Positions 61,756-64,000 of a stretch of 64,000 nucleotides of DNA are shown piece by piece. The stretch is taken from assembly GCF_900496995.4 (NCBI RefSeq), contig NC_044018.1, forward strand, positions 9,696,501-9,760,500, given 5' to 3'. A program made the position numbers and the translations under genes. Position 1 is the first letter of the stretch; each line of letters opens with the position of its first letter. The notes under the pieces are model-generated. The model searched no databases. It was not told the DNA's origin and saw only the letters and a program-made list of their open reading frames with translations. Source of the DNA: Aquila chrysaetos chrysaetos. Its lineage: Eukaryota > Chordata > Aves > Accipitriformes > Accipitridae.

Positions 61756-64000
61756 TTTCCCACAGCTTTAGCACAGGGCCGCAATCGTGCAGGTAGATAA
61801 TCCTATACTTGTGTAACCTTATGCATGCGTGTCATCCCACAGAAGTCACCATTGCTATTCTTGTGCTCGGAGCAAGTTTGGGAATTGGTTAGATCTTGCC
61901 AAGTCTCCAGAGCTAATCGTAGGCAGTGTGAGTCATCTTGCCCGCAGTGTCTGTGCCGGGATATGAGCTAGTCATCCTAAATCCCTTTTATATTTAAATG
62001 AGGACAAATGTGCAAGGCTAGGGTGTTATTCAGAGGGTCTGTTTGAGAAGTCTACATTTGGCCAGAGGAATTGGTTGCAGCTGAGCTGAATTCAGGACAA
62101 GAAGAGATCTGTTTCTGAGCTCAGCCCACATTATCCCTGGAAAGAACAGCTTTGGTCTGAAGTCATCCGTTCCCTTTTCAACTTGAATTCTTGCAGGCCA
62201 GAAATGGGAATCAAACCCCCTTCTTAACCAAAAATCTAGAGGTTCTTCAGACCCACAGCAGCAATGCTCCTCCCTCTGTTTCTCATGGGTGACACGAAAT
62301 CCCCTTGTACCATTCATCTTTTTCACTTTACAAGCTGAGATGGATCCTTCTGCTATTTCTTGCCCATCCCCATGCAATTCCTTGCACAACCAGCCTCAGA
62401 CCCTCTCTTTCACAGATGTCCCAGGACTTTTTTCTTCCAGGGGTGCTTCAGATGGTCTCTTCTTCTCTCAGAAAACCCTGCCCTTGACGTGCCACACAAG
62501 CACACTGGGAACAAAGGTTGAGCCGGGACTGAGTGCAAGCGAAGAGGTGTCTTGGCTCGCAGGCTGGCGACAGGCTCTCCCAGAGCATGTCTTTGCCTGG
62601 CAGAAAGTGCAGAGTTGTTTGTGAGAGAGCAAGGTGCTGCTGCCACTAGTGATGTGCATTTGCAAGAAGTGTCTGGTGCAATGAAAATAAGGATTTGAAA
62701 TGCCAGATTTGAACCTCTGGGAGGCGGAGGCAAACTATCAGCTTCACTTTTCCAAAAAAAAAGGTGAATAAAACTCCCTGGTTTCTCTTTCCATGGGGGA
62801 GACGCTGGTGGCAGGATCCCCCCGATGGTCTCGCTGCTGGCTTACACGAGGGAGTAATTTTCACTGGAAACTAATCTTTACTGTGTCAGAGTCTCAGTGT
62901 CAATTTTATCTGTTTCTTGCTGTCACTGCTATTTTCCTCAGCAGCGGTGCCACTAGCCCTGCTATTAGCCACTGCTGGGCTTTACCTCAGAAGAGCCCAA
63001 TGTCTTTTTGCTCAAAAAGTTACAGAAAGGGGCAGCATTAATAACAGTAAAATGATGTGAAAGGCATTGCTGCTGAAGGGTAAAAGAGGTTAACTGGGCA
63101 AAGCTATGTTGGCCTGACCCAGGCAGGATCCCAACAGCAGGCTTAGAGTTCGCTAATTTACATTCACATCCTAACCTGAGCTTTGCAACCAAAGCCCATT
63201 TCCAAAGACCTGTCTAAATAGGGGCAATCAGGAAAATGAACCTGACTTAACTAAAAGTGTGACTTGAAAGTGGATTAGCTGACGTGCATTTGTGAACACT
63301 CCTAGGAAGAATAAAAGTGGGCTTGTTTCTATTTATTTTATTTCACTTTGGGCAGGGAACTAATTAAAACTAATATAGTTTTATTCTCAGAAAGGATGTT
63401 AGCTGTTGAATTTAATGCAATTTAATGGAATCACTTTAAAAGCTGAGCCATATTAATGTTGGGGTTATTCCTTGTAAATGAGATCTATTTTAAAAACTCT
63501 TACCAGAAATTCAAACTTCCCAATATCTTCCTTGGGTCCTTCTGCAGCAACCACAGTCGATATCTTGCATAGAGCTCTCTTGAAGACCAGAGGCAATGGG
63601 ACAGCTTTGTTGCTAAATGCTAACTGTAACAAATGGAGGCGGGAAAAATTAAGTAATCTGGTGGAATAAGGAATGAGTGGCAGTTGTGGCAGATGAATTC
63701 TGTTCCATAATAATGTTCTTCTCTGAACCCTGGGAAATTAGGATGCCTACTTCTTACTGTAGTTTGGGGTCAACCTTGCTTGCTGTGGACAAACCTGTAG
63801 ACACAAACCTCTACCAACATAAAGACCACAAGGAACTGTGGTTACACAGTTGTTTGTCTGTGGGATCTGCATAAATCACTTGTAATGATAATCCCAAAGG
63901 AAAGGAAGTACAAACAAAGGCATCCATCCTTTTAACAAATAGAAATGTCCTTGTCTTGAAAGCCACCAGATCTCTATTCTTTCATGTATTCTACCTCTAG

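Larger units (their letters stand above)
56969..64000. other. Unique noncoding DNA, no gene recognised
   Basis: No frame above about 120 codons and none recognised. Contains a T-run at 57358-57372, a two-copy 23-bp repeat at 58061-58107, poly(A) at 59273-59295, a CA/TA repeat near 59622-59646 and a small CpG-rich patch at about 61640-61755. The last 2 kb is somewhat richer in G and C, with several overlapping frames on both strands, but I see no splice-supported exon. Confidence 0.5.

Noticed and set aside
62030..62389. 119-codon open frame, minus strand, and overlapping frames near 62.3-62.9 kb
   Set aside because: The local rise in GC lengthens frames on both strands; no domain or splice context is visible.

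Overview
This window looks like nuclear DNA from a bird, most likely a non-galliform (neoavian) species. The background is AT-rich with poly(A) tracts and microsatellites. The mobile elements are avian solo LTRs with 5-bp target duplications, CR1 retroposon remains and old MIR-like SINE remains. I found no operon, rRNA, tRNA or CRISPR structure. No protein-coding gene can be recognised with confidence, so the window is probably intergenic or inside a very large intron.

Layout. 1-4480 is unique AT-rich DNA with simple repeats. A complete solo LTR (family A) lies at 4486-5068 on the plus strand. 5074-12526 is unique DNA with microsatellites. A second family A solo LTR (12532-13111, minus) is followed after 79 bases by a larger GC-rich solo LTR of a related family B (13191-14169, minus), and then by an old CR1 3' fragment (about 14525-14890, minus). 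14890-39560 is mostly unique DNA. It holds possible MIR pieces, two striking hairpins near 23.0-23.6 kb, one weak candidate membrane-segment exon at 27833-27952 (minus) and an unexplained diverged repeat pair near 32.8 and 35.2 kb. A third family A LTR lies at 39568-40147 (minus), with an old hairpin-like repeat just after it at 40441-40515. 40.5-53.9 kb is unique DNA with a fold-back at 41.5 kb and a short CR1 tail at 48.95 kb. A shortened, older family A-like LTR lies at 53900-54286 (minus). Two MIR-like SINE remains and a decayed CR1-type reverse transcriptase fragment follow between 54.96 and 56.97 kb. The rest is unique DNA.

How it fits together. All five LTRs are solitary, each flanked by its own perfect 5-bp duplication (AGTTG, GTTAG, GCATG, CACAA, GGTAT). 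They are therefore five independent insertions reduced to single LTRs, with no gag, pol or env left. Their promoters (TATA box, in one copy a perfect CRE next to it) and poly(A) signals are the only clear regulatory sequences. The longest open frames, about 250 codons, lie in GC-rich LTR repeats and are not genes. Candidate conserved noncoding segments are listed only as hypotheses to test by alignment.
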